Shown: piece after piece, positions 1-8,653 of the stretch
How positions within the stretch are numbered: the stretch's first letter is position 1
How the letters are laid out: every line of letters starts with the position of its first letter
Origin: Streptomyces carminius
GTDB taxonomy: Bacteria; Actinomycetota; Actinomycetes; Streptomycetales; Streptomycetaceae
NCBI RefSeq assembly: GCF_002794255.1
Contig: NZ_PGGW01000053.1
Coordinates: 1 to 48,567 of the forward strand
DNA: 48,567 nucleotides
Reading direction: 5' to 3'
Position numbers and translations under genes: made by a program
Notes under the pieces: generated by a model
Seen by the model: only the letters and a program-made list of their open reading frames with translations
Database searches by the model: none
Told to the model about the DNA's origin: nothing

Positions 1-1299
1 GAACAGCGTCCAGAAGGTGATCTTGCCGAGCCGCTCGTCGAGCATCTTCCCGGTGAACTTCGGCCACCAGAAGTGGAAGCCGGCGAACATCGCGAAGACC
101 ACCGTGCCGAAGACCACGTAGTGGAAGTGCGCCACCACGAAGTAGCTGTCGGAGACGTGGAAGTCCAGCGGCGGGGAGGCCAGGATGACACCGGTCAGAC
201 CGCCGAACAGGAAGGTGATCAGGAAGCCGATCGTCCAGAGCATCGGCGTCTCGAAGGACAGCGAGCCCTTCCACATCGTGCCGAGCCAGTTGAAGAACTT
301 CACTCCGGTGGGCACCGCGATCAGGAACGTCATGAAGGCGAAGAACGGCAGCAGCACACCGCCGGTGACGTACATGTGGTGCGCCCACACGGTGATCGAC
401 AGGCCCGCGATGGCGATCGTCGCGCCGATCAGGCCGATGTAGCCGAAGATCGGCTTGCGGCTGAAGACCGGGATGACCTCCGAGGCGATGCCGAAGAACG
501 GCAGCGCGATGATGTACACCTCGGGGTGCCCGAAGAACCAGAACAGGTGCTGCCACAACAGCGCGCCGCCGTTGGACGGGTCGAAGATGTGGGAGCCGAA
601 CGTCCGGTCCGACTGCAGCGCGAACAGCGCGGCGGCCAGCACCGGGAAGGCGAGCAGCACCAGCACACCGGTCAGCAGCACGTTCCAGGTGAAGATCGGC
701 ATCCGGAACATCGTCATACCGGGCGCGCGCATGCAGATGATCGTGGTGATGAAGTTGACCGCGCCGAGGATCGTGCCGAAGCCGGACAGCGCCAGCCCCA
801 TGATCCACATGTCGGAGCCGACCCCGGGGCTGTGGACGGCGTTGCTCAGCGGGGTGTAGGCGAACCAGCCGAAGCTGGCGGCGCCGCCCGGGGTGAGGAA
901 GCCGGCCACCGCGATGAGGGAGCCGAAGGAGTAGAACCAGTAGGCGAGCATGTTCAGCCGCGGGAACGCCACATCGGGCGCGCCGATCTGCAGCGGCATG
1001 ATCCAGTTCGCGAAACCGGCGAACAGCGGGGTGGCGAACACCAGCAGCATGATCAGGCCGTGCATGGTGAACGCCTGGTTGTACTGGTAGTTGCTGAGGA
1101 TCTGAGTCCCCGGGCGGGCCAGTTCGGCCCGGAGCAGCAGTGCCAGCAGCCCGCCGAACGTGAAGAAGACGAAGGAGCTGATGAGGTAGAGGGAGCCGAT
1201 CTTCTTGTGGTCGGTGGTGGTCAGCCAGCCGACCGCCACCGCACCTCGGCTCCGCTTGCGCGTCTCCCCCTGCCGGGGCTGCTCTGTCTGTAGCGTCAT
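1..1299 (-). CDS. ctaD: Cytochrome c oxidase subunit I (aa3 type), 3' end beyond window
   Basis: This is the catalytic subunit of the proton-pumping haem-copper oxidase of the cytoplasmic membrane, reducing O2 with electrons from cytochrome c. The first 433 residues are visible. The frame starts at ATG 1299 behind a GAGAGGA ribosome site and runs open to base 1. Visible family motifs include TTTDHKKIG near residue 27, the low-spin haem ligand His80 in FTMHGLIM, the CuB histidine in FGHPEVY, the His-His pair in WAHHMYVTG, and HFHYVV with both haem ligands. Family members are about 550-580 residues, so roughly a fifth is missing. No ctaC lies directly upstream; the preceding gene on this strand is a CPBP protease. 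It may therefore be a stand-alone second copy rather than the main cta operon, which is inference. Confidence 0.97.
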   Translation of the reverse strand, partial: MTLQTEQPRQGETRKRSRGAVAVGWLTTTDHKKIGSLYLISSFVFFTFGGLLALLLRAELARPGTQILSNYQYNQAFTMHGLIMLLVFATPLFAGFANWIMPLQIGAPDVAFPRLNMLAYWFYSFGSLIAVAGFLTPGGAASFGWFAYTPLSNAVHSPGVGSDMWIMGLALSGFGTILGAVNFITTIICMRAPGMTMFRMPIFTWNVLLTGVLVLLAFPVLAAALFALQSDRTFGSHIFDPSNGGALLWQHLFWFFGHPEVYIIALPFFGIASEVIPVFSRKPIFGYIGLIGATIAIAGLSITVWAHHMYVTGGVLLPFFAFMTFLIAVPTGVKFFNWLGTMWKGSLSFETPMLWTIGFLITFLFGGLTGVILASPPLDFHVSDSYFVVAHFHYVVFGTVVFAMFAGFHFWWPKFTGKMLDERLGKITFWTLF

Positions 1300-1628
1300 T
1301 GACCCGCGTCCTCTCGACCCACCGGCTCCGGCCGCGGCCGGAGGTGTTTCCCCGCCCGGCGCGTGTACGCCCGTCCGCCGACGGCGGACGGGCCCGCTGG
1401 TGCCTGGTTCCTCGGGGGTTTACGAAACGAATGCCACCTTTGCTGCCTTCCGTCATACGCGTACGGGCCGCCGACGGCAACGGCATCGCCCCCGTGTCCG
1501 CCGACCGGCGGTACCGTCCCGTCGTGACGGCCCCTCAGGGCACCGCGGCGGGTCGGACCGGCAGTGCGGAGTCCCCCGGCGGCGGGGCCTCAAACCCCGG
1601 TCCCGGCCGGGTGTGGTCCGACGCCGCG
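1300..1628. other. Intergenic region upstream of ctaD
   Basis: This 329-base gap lies between the end of the CPBP gene and the start of ctaD, both on the minus strand. It contains a perfect GC-rich hairpin at 1369-1393 and a small AT-richer patch near 1418-1440, with a GTTT-ACG-AAAC inverted repeat, that could belong to a ctaD promoter. I see no coding frame with convincing composition. Confidence 0.5.
1369..1393. terminator. Perfect 11-bp hairpin before ctaD
   Basis: Arms GCCCGTCCGCC and GGCGGACGGGC pair perfectly around a 3-base loop (GAC). No T-run follows on either strand. It could terminate the upstream CPBP transcript or form a structure in the ctaD leader, about 70 bases before its start codon. 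Confidence 0.5.
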
Positions 1629-2804
1629 TCAGCGGAGTTCTCCGGTGCGGGCGGGCCGGGCGGGCCGGGCGGCGGTCTCCCGGCCGTGTGGCCGGCCCGG
1701 CGGCCGGGACCGTGCCGTCCCGGATCCGGCGGGGGCGAACCAGTGGAGCCAGGCGGCGAACGCCGCGCCGGTCCCCAGCAGGACGCCCAGGACCCAGGTG
1801 CTCAGCGCCTCGGGGGAGGGCGCGAGGGTGGCCGCCAGGTCGTAGGCGATGTGCCCGGCGACCAGCGGGACGAGCCGGCCGCGGTGCAGGTACAGGAAGA
1901 GCGAGCAGGCCCCCAGCAGGACGAGCGCCGCCCCGGGCACCCCCAGGTACAGGTGCCCCGCCACCCGCAGCAGCAGACTGAGCGCGCACAGGACCCACAG
2001 CGGCCGGCCCGCGGCACGGCCCAGCGCGATGACGGCGCCGACCAGCACCATCTCCTCGGCGACGCCGGTGAACAGGACGTTGGCCACCATGTCCGCCGGG
2101 CCGCGCCATCCCAGCGCCGAGCTCTGCGCCTCGTGCAGCACCGGCAGCCAGGGGGCGGCCGCCGGCAGGCTCACCTGGAGATGGGCCATCCAGACGACCG
2201 TGGTGTAGGCGAGGACGAAGACGGCTCCGAAGACCAGTACGGCCGTCAGCCGTCCCTGGGGGGTGCGGGCGCCGGGGGGAGCCACTCCCAGGCCCCGCCA
2301 TCCCACGCCGTGCGAGACGGCCAGCTCCCCGCAGAGCCAGGCCAGCAGGACGGTGGTGGCCACGCCGCCCACCGCGCTCTGCGCCTCACCGGCCCGTACC
2401 AGATCCACGGACCGGGCGGCGCCGGCGAGCACGGTCAGGGCGAGCACCGCCCTCAGCCCGCCCCGTCCCCGTCCCCGTCCCGGGGCGCGTTTCGGAGCCC
2501 GTACGGGCGGACGGGTCGGGTGCGCCCCGGTGCGGTCCGCCACCAGACGTGCCAGCCAGCAGCCGGTGGCCAGCGAGCAGAGCAGCCGGAGCCAGGGGAG
2601 CACCGCGCCGGACCAGCCGTCCGCCGGCGCACCGGCCAGCAGCGCGAAGTCGGCCGCCGACCCCGCCACCGGCACGGCGCAGGTCACCAGGAGCAGCCAC
2701 CGCAGGTCGCGTGCCGCCCGCCGCCGGCCGCCCGGCGGCGGGCGCCGGTCAGGCGGACCGGCGGTCCGGTGGGCGGCTGTGGTCTGCGGCGGGCTGTGGG
2801 ACAT
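1629..2804 (-). CDS. CPBP family intramembrane glutamic protease
   Basis: A predicted polytopic membrane protein of 391 residues in the CAAX-protease/bacteriocin-processing (CPBP, ABI) family. The three family motifs are in order: Glu250-Glu251 in GVAEEMVLVG, Arg280/His284 in LLLRVAGHLYLG, and His318 in AGHIAYDL. These supply the catalytic glutamate and the ligands of the Rce1-like site. About eight hydrophobic segments begin near residue 36, after a Pro/Arg-rich cytosolic N-terminus. ATG 2804 is chosen because AGAGGG precedes it and the frame further upstream is Arg-rich and unlike the family. Substrates of actinobacterial members are mostly unknown; some process peptides or confer self-immunity. 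It lies upstream of ctaD on the same strand but is separated by 329 bases and a hairpin, so co-transcription is doubtful. Confidence 0.85.
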   Translation of the reverse strand: MSHSPPQTTAAHRTAGPPDRRPPPGGRRRAARDLRWLLLVTCAVPVAGSAADFALLAGAPADGWSGAVLPWLRLLCSLATGCWLARLVADRTGAHPTRPPVRAPKRAPGRGRGRGGLRAVLALTVLAGAARSVDLVRAGEAQSAVGGVATTVLLAWLCGELAVSHGVGWRGLGVAPPGARTPQGRLTAVLVFGAVFVLAYTTVVWMAHLQVSLPAAAPWLPVLHEAQSSALGWRGPADMVANVLFTGVAEEMVLVGAVIALGRAAGRPLWVLCALSLLLRVAGHLYLGVPGAALVLLGACSLFLYLHRGRLVPLVAGHIAYDLAATLAPSPEALSTWVLGVLLGTGAAFAAWLHWFAPAGSGTARSRPPGRPHGRETAARPARPARTGELR

Positions 2805-3215
2805 GGCGGCTGCCCTCTCATGCGTCGGCGCGGGCGGGCGGACCGACACGTCGGCGCATCGACGTCCCGGTGCTTCGGTGCCTCTTTCTTCCGGATAGCC
2901 GGTCACACGCCGACGACACTTCCGGCGGCGCTTTCGGCACATGCCGGAACACGGCGGGTGACGACGGGCGGCCGCCGTCCGTACCTCACGTCCCGGGGTG
3001 CGGGTCGCGGGTGCCGCGTCAGCCGAGACCTCCCCGGGCTCCGGGCCGAGGGGTGGGGCCGCAAAGCGGCCGGAAGCCGTATGTAGTCGGTCCTACCTGG
3101 GCTTTCGGTCAGCGCGGCGAGCACGGGCCAGGGCGGTGAGCGGGGTGAACCTTGGCTGACGCGGCACTAGGATGCGGCGGTATCCGGAAGCGGTCGAGCG
3201 GGAGCGGTAACACAC
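2805..3215. other. Divergent intergenic region, CPBP gene and reductase gene
   Basis: These 411 bases should hold both promoters. For the rightward gene, TAGGAT at 3168-3173 is a possible -10 with GTGAAC at 3145-3150 as a weak -35 (17-base spacing). No hairpin or small gene with credible codon bias stands out. Confidence 0.4.
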
Positions 3216-4448
3216 GTGAGCAGCCAGAACGCCGAGGGCGCGGGCGGGCGGAACGACGAGCGGGACGACGGCCGGGAACCGGTGTGGGACGTCGTCGTGG
3301 TGGGGGCGGGGCCGGCCGGCGCCTCGGCGGCGTACGCCGCGGCCGTCACCGGACGGCGGGTCCTGCTGCTGGAGAAGGCCCGGCTGCCGAGGTACAAGAC
3401 GTGCGGCGGCGGCATCATCGGCCCTTCCCGGGACGCCCTGCCGCCCGGCTTCGAGCTTCCGCTGCGCGACCGGGTGCACGCGGTGACCTTCTCGCTGGAC
3501 GGCCGGTTCACCCGTACCCGCCGCTCCCGGACCATGCTGTTCGGCCTGGTCAACCGGCCCGACTTCGACCAGGCGCTGGTGGAGGCCGCGCGGAAGGCGG
3601 GCGCGGAGCTGTGGGAGGGGGTCACGGTCAGCCGGGTGGAGCAGCACGGCCCTGCCGTCCCCGACCGGCGCACCGTCGCCGTGATGCTCGCCGACGGCCG
3701 GACGGTGCTGGCCCGTGCCGTGGTCGGCGCGGACGGCAGCGCCAGCCGGATAGGAGCCCATGTCGGGGTGAAGGTCGACCAGGTCGATCTCGGCCTGGAG
3801 GCCGAGATCCCGGTGCCGCCGTCGGTTGCGGAGGACTGGGCGGGCCGTGTCCTCATCGACTGGGGACCGCTGCCGGGCAGCTACGGCTGGGTGTTCCCCA
3901 AGGGGGACACGCTCACGGTCGGGGTGATCTCCGCCCGCGGCGAGGGCGCCGCGACCAAGCGTTATCTGGAGGACTTCATCGCCCGTCTCGGGCTGGCGGG
4001 CTTCGAGCCGGAGATCTCCTCGGGCCATCTCACCCGCTGCCGCTCGGCGGACTCCCCGCTGACCCGCGGCCGGGTACTGGTCTGCGGTGACGCCGCCGGC
4101 CTGCTGGAGCCGTGGACGCGGGAGGGCATCTCCTTCGCCCTGCGCTCCGGACGGCTGGCGGGGGAGTGGGCGGTGCGGATCGCCGAGGCGCACGACGCGG
4201 TGGAAGCCCGCCGCCAGGCCCTCAACTACGCCTTCGCCGTCAAGTCGGGCCTGGGCGTGGAGATGGGGGTGGGCGGCAGACTGCACGCGGTCTTCGCCAG
4301 GCGTCCCGGGACGCTGCACGCGGTCCTCACCGGCTTCCGCCCCGCCTGGAGCGCCTTCGCGAAGGTCACCCGGGGGACGACCACCCTCGGGGAACTCGTC
4401 CGCACCCACCCCCTCGCCCGGCGCGCCCTGGAGGCGATGGACCGCTGA
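3216..4448 (+). CDS. Geranylgeranyl reductase family FAD-dependent oxidoreductase
   Basis: A 410-residue flavoprotein of the ChlP/BchP-like geranylgeranyl reductase group. The N-terminus has the dinucleotide-binding motif VVVVGAGPAGASAA (GxGxxG at residues 30-35) and an acidic residue at the end of strand 2 (LLLEK). KTCGGGI near residue 64 is the conserved Cys-Gly segment of the family, and VVGADGS plus VLVCGDAAGLLEPWTREGI are the second and third FAD contacts. Members reduce isoprenoid double bonds, for example in menaquinone side chains or archaeal-type lipids. The substrate here cannot be read from sequence. GTG 3216 follows GGGAG at a suitable distance. It is monocistronic in appearance, with 275 bases before the convergent SARP gene. 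Confidence 0.88.
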   Translation: MSSQNAEGAGGRNDERDDGREPVWDVVVVGAGPAGASAAYAAAVTGRRVLLLEKARLPRYKTCGGGIIGPSRDALPPGFELPLRDRVHAVTFSLDGRFTRTRRSRTMLFGLVNRPDFDQALVEAARKAGAELWEGVTVSRVEQHGPAVPDRRTVAVMLADGRTVLARAVVGADGSASRIGAHVGVKVDQVDLGLEAEIPVPPSVAEDWAGRVLIDWGPLPGSYGWVFPKGDTLTVGVISARGEGAATKRYLEDFIARLGLAGFEPEISSGHLTRCRSADSPLTRGRVLVCGDAAGLLEPWTREGISFALRSGRLAGEWAVRIAEAHDAVEARRQALNYAFAVKSGLGVEMGVGGRLHAVFARRPGTLHAVLTGFRPAWSAFAKVTRGTTTLGELVRTHPLARRALEAMDR

Positions 4449-4723
4449 GCGGCCCCGGTCCGCGGGAGTGCCGCTTCCCGTCCGGTGCGGCGGTCCGGGA
4501 GCGGCGCACCGGCCCGGGGCTGCGGTCGGGGAAGCCGGGGCGCGAGCCCGCAGCGGGACGGCCCCGGCCGTCAGGGACGAGGCGTGCCGCCCGGCGGTCG
4601 GTCTGCCGGGCCGTACACCGGTGGATCCTGGACCGTCCGCACGAGTACGTGCTGCCCCACGGCTCACCGCACCCGGCCGACGGGGGCCGCCCCCAGGTCC
4701 CTCCCCGCGAGACGGCCCCGGGC

Positions 4724-5512
4724 TCAGGAGGCCAGGGCCGAGGCGGGCAGCAGCGAGGGATCCTGGCGCAGGATCCGCCCGTGCAGCTCGCGCAGTGCCG
4801 GGCCCGGCTCCGAGCCCATCTCCTCCGCGATCCGGCCCCGGGCCTCCTCGTACGCCAGCAGTGCGTCCGAAGGCCGGCCGCTGCGGTACAGGGCCAGCAT
4901 CAGCAGGCCCACCAGCCGTTCCCGCAACGGGTGTTCGACCACCTGCCGGGTCAGTTCGGGGAGGCACTCGTGGTACCGGCCCAGCTCCAGATCGCCCTCC
5001 AGCCGGGTCTCCAGCACCATCAGCCGCTTCTCCGCCCAGCGGCGCCGCTCACCGGCCAGGTAGGGACCGGTGAGGCCCTCGGCGAACTCGCCCCGCCACA
5101 GCTCCTCCGCCTCCTTCGCCAGCGCGCCCGCCCGGCGCAGATCCCCCGACTCGCGGGCGGCCAGCGCCGCGCGCAGCAGCGTCCGCCGCTCCGCCAGGTC
5201 GTCGATCGCCGCGTTCTCCAGACGGTAGCCGCTGCCGGTCCACACCAGTTCCGGTGCCGAGGCGCCGCCGTCCGCGGCCGCGAAGGCCCGGCGCAGACCG
5301 GAGATGTACTTCTGTGCCAGGTTCCGCACGTGTGACGGCGGTTCGCCGCCCCAGACCGCGCTCACCAGCGCGTCGTACGGCATCGGCCGCCCTTCCTGGA
5401 GCAGCAGGACGGCGAGCACCGCCCGCTGCCGGGGCGGTCCCAGCGGTATCTCGGTCCCGCCGCGCAAGGCTCGCAGCGGACCGAGCAGTTCGAATCGCAG
5501 ACCCTCAGCCAT
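4724..5512 (-). CDS. SARP family transcriptional regulator (AfsR/DnrI/RedD type), small
   Basis: A 262-residue Streptomyces antibiotic regulatory protein with only the two core domains. An OmpR-like winged helix covers about residues 5-95 (FELLGPLRALRGG, PRQRAVLAVLLLQEG, LVSAVWGGEPP, HVRNLAQKYISGLRRAF, GYRL). A bacterial transcriptional activation domain covers about 100-250 (helical, ending RILRQDP). There is no NB-ARC or TPR extension as in AfsR. ATG 5512 follows GAGGGAGGG. SARPs bind direct heptamer repeats overlapping the -35 of biosynthetic operons. No biosynthetic cluster is obvious nearby, so it may act elsewhere or be orphaned. The gene ends toward a convergent reductase gene. Confidence 0.92.
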   Translation of the reverse strand: MAEGLRFELLGPLRALRGGTEIPLGPPRQRAVLAVLLLQEGRPMPYDALVSAVWGGEPPSHVRNLAQKYISGLRRAFAAADGGASAPELVWTGSGYRLENAAIDDLAERRTLLRAALAARESGDLRRAGALAKEAEELWRGEFAEGLTGPYLAGERRRWAEKRLMVLETRLEGDLELGRYHECLPELTRQVVEHPLRERLVGLLMLALYRSGRPSDALLAYEEARGRIAEEMGSEPGPALRELHGRILRQDPSLLPASALAS

Positions 5513-5716
5513 GTGCCCTCCCTCGCTGCCCTATGAGAGTACGGCCTGGAAGCCGTTCCGGCGGATCCTCCGGCGGACCGCGGGAGCGCGACCGCACCGA
5601 CAGCACGTACGAGAGGGGACGCCCCGGCGGTTCACGGGGAGGCCCGGCCGGGCTCCCGCCGGACCGGGTGACCGGACACCGTGCCCGTCACGTACCCCTC
5701 ACGTGCCCCTCACGCT

Positions 5717-6476
5717 TCAGTCGTCCCACCGGACCGCGGCGGCGGTGCGCCACAGCGCGGCGAGCTCCGCGTCCCCCTCGACGGTCACCTCCCCGGCGGG
5801 CGCACCGCCGTGCGGCCACCGGTTCCACAGGGCCAGGTGGAGGACCTCGGCCGGGCCGCCGATCACGCAGTCCGCCGGGATGCCGTCCTCCCGGCTCACC
5901 CGCGGCGGCTCCCGGGACAGGCGCAGGGTCCACGGCGCGGCCCCGGGGGCCGTCACCCGCAGCACCCGGGGCGGGACGTGGCGCAGCCGGCTCTTGGGGC
6001 GGCTGTGGAAGCCGGTCAGCAGTTCGTCGATCCCGTCGGCGGCGAAGGCCGGGCCGATCCGGCCGGGGGCCGGGCCCGAGGCCAGTTCGGCGTCCACGCG
6101 GTGAACCGTCGTCTCATGGGCCTGGCGCCGTGCCCGGAAGGCGCGCGGGGTGGGCGAGCCGGGCAGGAAGGTCCAGCACGCCAGGTCGGGGGGTGCCTCC
6201 CGCAGGATCCTCAGCAGCCTCCGGTGGCCCTCGGCGAACCAGCCCGGCAGCCGGTCGTCGGGCATGTCCTACCGCGGCGCCGGGATGCCTGCCGGGTGCC
6301 GCCCGGCGACGACGGTGCCCGCCCAGCGGTGGACCATGCCCTGGTGGGCCACCAGGTCCCGCACCCGCCAGCCGGGGCAGGGTGGGGACTTGGGCGTCCC
6401 ATCCCGCCCGCAGCGCCGCGGTGAGCAGCAATTCGCCCTCCGCCTCCAGGACTTCGAGGTGACGGTCGATCTCCAC
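5717..6476 (-). pseudogene. Decayed mycothiol-dependent maleylpyruvate isomerase-like gene
   Basis: Joining three stretches on the minus strand reconstructs a DinB-like MDMPI/TIGR03083-type protein of about 250 residues. The N-terminus begins at GTG 6476 (VEIDRHLEVLEAEGELLL) and reads to WDAQVPT. One surplus base in the G-run at 6380-6382 then throws it out of frame, and the next frame continues exactly where the family does (CPGWRVRDLVAHQGMVHRW, with the metal-ligand-type histidine). An in-frame TAG at 6269-6271 interrupts after GIPAPR. The same frame resumes with DMPDDRLPGWFAEGHRR and runs to 5717, including RQAHETTVHRVDAE, the second metal-binding helix. Two independent lesions argue for real decay rather than one sequencing slip. 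The 182-residue frame from ATG 6265 to 5717 could still be translated but would lack the first metal-ligand helix. Confidence 0.8.
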
Positions 6477-6524
6477 GGGCAACAGTGTGACAGCGCGTGG
6501 TTCCGGCGAGTGGACCGGCCGACT

Positions 6525-6552
6525 TTGTTCGAGGGCGACACAAAGCCAGAAT
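6525..6552 (+). promoter_or_regulatory. Candidate promoter for a leaderless ROK transcript
   Basis: TTGTTC (6525-6530) and CAGAAT (6547-6552) are 16 bases apart. The expected start of transcription is then at or next to GTG 6559, and no ribosome-binding sequence lies before that GTG. This fits a leaderless mRNA; alignment to RNA data would decide. Confidence 0.4.
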
Positions 6553-6558
6553 GGGGTC

Positions 6559-7791
6559 GTGACCCCGACGCGTACGACAAGGCTGGAGAGAGGCCGCAGC
6601 GCCCTCGGTCCGGCGCTGGAACTGGTGCACACCGGACGGGCGCCCACCCGTGCGGTGCTCACCGCGGAACTCGGTGTGACCCGGGCGACCGCGGGGGCCG
6701 TGGCCGCCGAACTGGAGACGCTCGGGCTGATCACCGTCGACTCCCGGCCCGCCGCCGCCTCCGGCTCCCAGGGCCGCCCCTCCCACCGGCTGTCGGTCGA
6801 TCCCGAGGGGCCCGTCGTCCTGGCCGCCCAGGTGCACGCCGACGGTTTCCGGGCCGCCCTGGTCGGGCTCGGCGGCCGGATCGTCGCCACCGCGCCCGGC
6901 GCCGTGACGGTGGAGGCCGACCCGGCCCAGGTGCTCACCGAGGTCGTGGCGGCCGGGGCCCGGCTGCTGCGCGGGACCGGACGGCGCTGTCTGGGGGCCG
7001 GCCTGGCGGTGCCCTCCGCGGTCGCCGAGCCCGAGGGCACCGCCCTCAACCCGCTGCACCTGGCCTGGCCCCCGGGCGCGCCCGTCCGGGAGATCTTCGC
7101 CCGCTGCCTGGCCGACGCCGGCGTCCCCGGTCCGTCGGGGAAGGTGCCCGCCACCGGCCACACCGCCAACGACATCAACCTCGTCGCCCTCGGCGAGCAC
7201 CGCCACGGCGCCGGGCGGGGCGCCCGCGACCTGCTGTGCGTGGCCACCGGGCACCGCGGTGTGGGCGGTGCGCTGGTCCTCGACGGCCGGCTGCACACCG
7301 GCAGCGCGGGCCTGGCCCTGGAGGTCGGCCACCTGACCGTGGACCCGGACGGCCGGGCCTGCCACTGCGGCGGCCGGGGCTGTCTGGACGTGGAGACCGA
7401 TCCGCTGGCCTTCCTGGAGGCCGCCGGACGGGAACCGGGCCCGGAGACCGGGCTGCTGAGCCGGGCCATGGAACTGCTCCGCACGGAGTACGCCACCGAC
7501 CCGGCCGTACGCGACGCCGCCGGGCTGCTCATCGACCGGCTCGGTCTGGGGCTGGCCGGGCTGGTCAACATCCTCAACCCGGACCGGATCATCCTCGGCG
7601 GGCTGCACCGGGCCCTGCTGGAGGCGGACGCGGAGCGGCTGCACGCGGTCATCGCGGAGCGCAGCCTGTGGGGGCGCAGCGGCAGCGTGCCGGTGCTGGC
7701 CTGCGAACTGGAGCACAGCAGCCTGGTGGGCGCGGCCGAGCTGGCCTGGCAACCGGTCCTGGACGACCCGGCGGCGGCGCTGTCAGGATGA
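6559..7791 (+). CDS. ROK family transcriptional regulator
   Basis: A 410-residue ROK (repressor, ORF, kinase) protein. A winged-helix region at about residues 10-65 (ALELVHTGRAPTRAVLTAELGVTRATAGAVAAELETLGLI) is followed by an actin-like sugar-kinase fold. The ROK zinc site is intact: His258 in EVGHLTV and the cysteines of CHCGGRGC (268, 270, 275). The phosphate loop is altered, with GHRGVGGALVLDGRLHTGSAG replacing the kinase consensus, so it is more likely a sugar-responsive regulator than a kinase. GTG 6559 is preferred over an in-frame start 24 codons upstream because the extra residues do not match the family. The stop is 4 bases before the next start, so it probably forms an operon with the acetyltransferase. 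It diverges from the pseudogene at 5717-6476. Confidence 0.9.
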   Translation: MTPTRTTRLERGRSALGPALELVHTGRAPTRAVLTAELGVTRATAGAVAAELETLGLITVDSRPAAASGSQGRPSHRLSVDPEGPVVLAAQVHADGFRAALVGLGGRIVATAPGAVTVEADPAQVLTEVVAAGARLLRGTGRRCLGAGLAVPSAVAEPEGTALNPLHLAWPPGAPVREIFARCLADAGVPGPSGKVPATGHTANDINLVALGEHRHGAGRGARDLLCVATGHRGVGGALVLDGRLHTGSAGLALEVGHLTVDPDGRACHCGGRGCLDVETDPLAFLEAAGREPGPETGLLSRAMELLRTEYATDPAVRDAAGLLIDRLGLGLAGLVNILNPDRIILGGLHRALLEADAERLHAVIAERSLWGRSGSVPVLACELEHSSLVGAAELAWQPVLDDPAAALSG

Positions 7792-7795
7792 GCCG

Positions 7796-8356
7796 GTGGA
7801 CACCGCGCAGCCCCTGCCGCCAGTACCGCCCGTGCCGCCGGTCCGGGTGCGCCCGGGCCGGGGCGGCGACCTCCCCCTGCTGCGGGAGGTCGAGCGGGCC
7901 GCGGGCGGCTGCTTCCGCGAACTGGGCATGGACGCCGTGGCCGACGACGAGCCCCCGTCCCTGGGCACACTGCGCGAGTACGCGGCGGACGGGCGGCTGT
8001 GGGTCGCGGCCGACCCGGCGGACCCCCGTGACCGTCCCGTGGCCTATCTGCTGGCGGATCCGGTGGACGGCAACACCCACGTGGAGCAGGTGTCCGTGCA
8101 CCCCGGCAGCGCCCGGCGCGGTATCGGCCGGGCGCTGATCGACCATCTCGCGCGGCAGGCGGCTGCCCGCGGCGAGGGCGCGCTGACCCTGACCACCTTC
8201 GCCGAGGTGCCGTGGAACGCCCCGTACTACGAGCGCTGCGGTTTCCGCAGGCTGGCACCCGCCGAACTCACTCCCGGGCTGCGGGCGATCCGCAGCCGGG
8301 AGGCCGCCCACGGCCTGGACCAGTGGCCGAGGGTGTGCATGCGACGGGACCTGTGA
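7796..8356 (+). CDS. GNAT family N-acetyltransferase
   Basis: A 186-residue GCN5-related acetyltransferase that uses acetyl-CoA to modify an unidentified amine. Motif A is clear, VEQVSVHPGSARRGIGRALIDHL at about residues 97-120, with RRGIGRA as the pyrophosphate-binding loop. Motif B follows as LTLTTFAEVPWNAPYYERCGF, the usual NxxxYxxxGF ending. The start is GTG 7796, 4 bases after the ROK stop; an AGGA inside the ROK tail acts as ribosome site. An ATG at 7787 overlapping the ROK stop is in another frame and gives no GNAT domain. Close spacing suggests co-expression with the ROK regulator. The substrate cannot be told. Confidence 0.9.
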   Translation: MDTAQPLPPVPPVPPVRVRPGRGGDLPLLREVERAAGGCFRELGMDAVADDEPPSLGTLREYAADGRLWVAADPADPRDRPVAYLLADPVDGNTHVEQVSVHPGSARRGIGRALIDHLARQAAARGEGALTLTTFAEVPWNAPYYERCGFRRLAPAELTPGLRAIRSREAAHGLDQWPRVCMRRDL

Positions 8357-8653
8357 GCACCGGGAACGCGCCGCCGGCCGGGCTCGGGGCAGTGCCGGCG
8401 GGAAGTCCCGCGGCGTGCGGCCGGACTTCTCCGGAGGCTCCCGGCCCGGCAGCCGGGCGCCGTCCTCGGTGACACCGGGGGCCGAACCGGGCCGTCCGCT
8501 CGTACGGGAACCCCGCGGTACCTGCCGCGGTGCGGACCCTGCCCGGCGGGCCGGTACCGCGGTCCGGACCGGAGGCCCCGGCCGGACGGTGGGCCGCGGC
8601 GCGACGGCGGCGCGCCGTCCGCGGGGACATCTCCGCGGCGGTGCCGGGGGATG

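Noticed and set aside
73..1293. A 406-codon plus-strand open frame opposite ctaD.
   Set aside because: It is Glu/Arg/His/Gly-rich with no motif; the minus strand encodes an unmistakable CtaD. It is a by-product of high GC content.
3093..4967. A 624-codon minus-strand frame opposite the reductase gene.
   Set aside because: Composition is Gly/Arg/Pro/Ala-rich without domains, and it is a shadow of the FAD reductase on the other strand.
4724..5512. SARP, GT1 glycosyltransferase and SnoaL-type genes as signs of an antibiotic biosynthetic cluster.
   Set aside because: They are scattered over 27 kb among unrelated genes, with no polyketide synthase, peptide synthetase or deoxysugar genes. The glycosyltransferase is better explained by the RAE.
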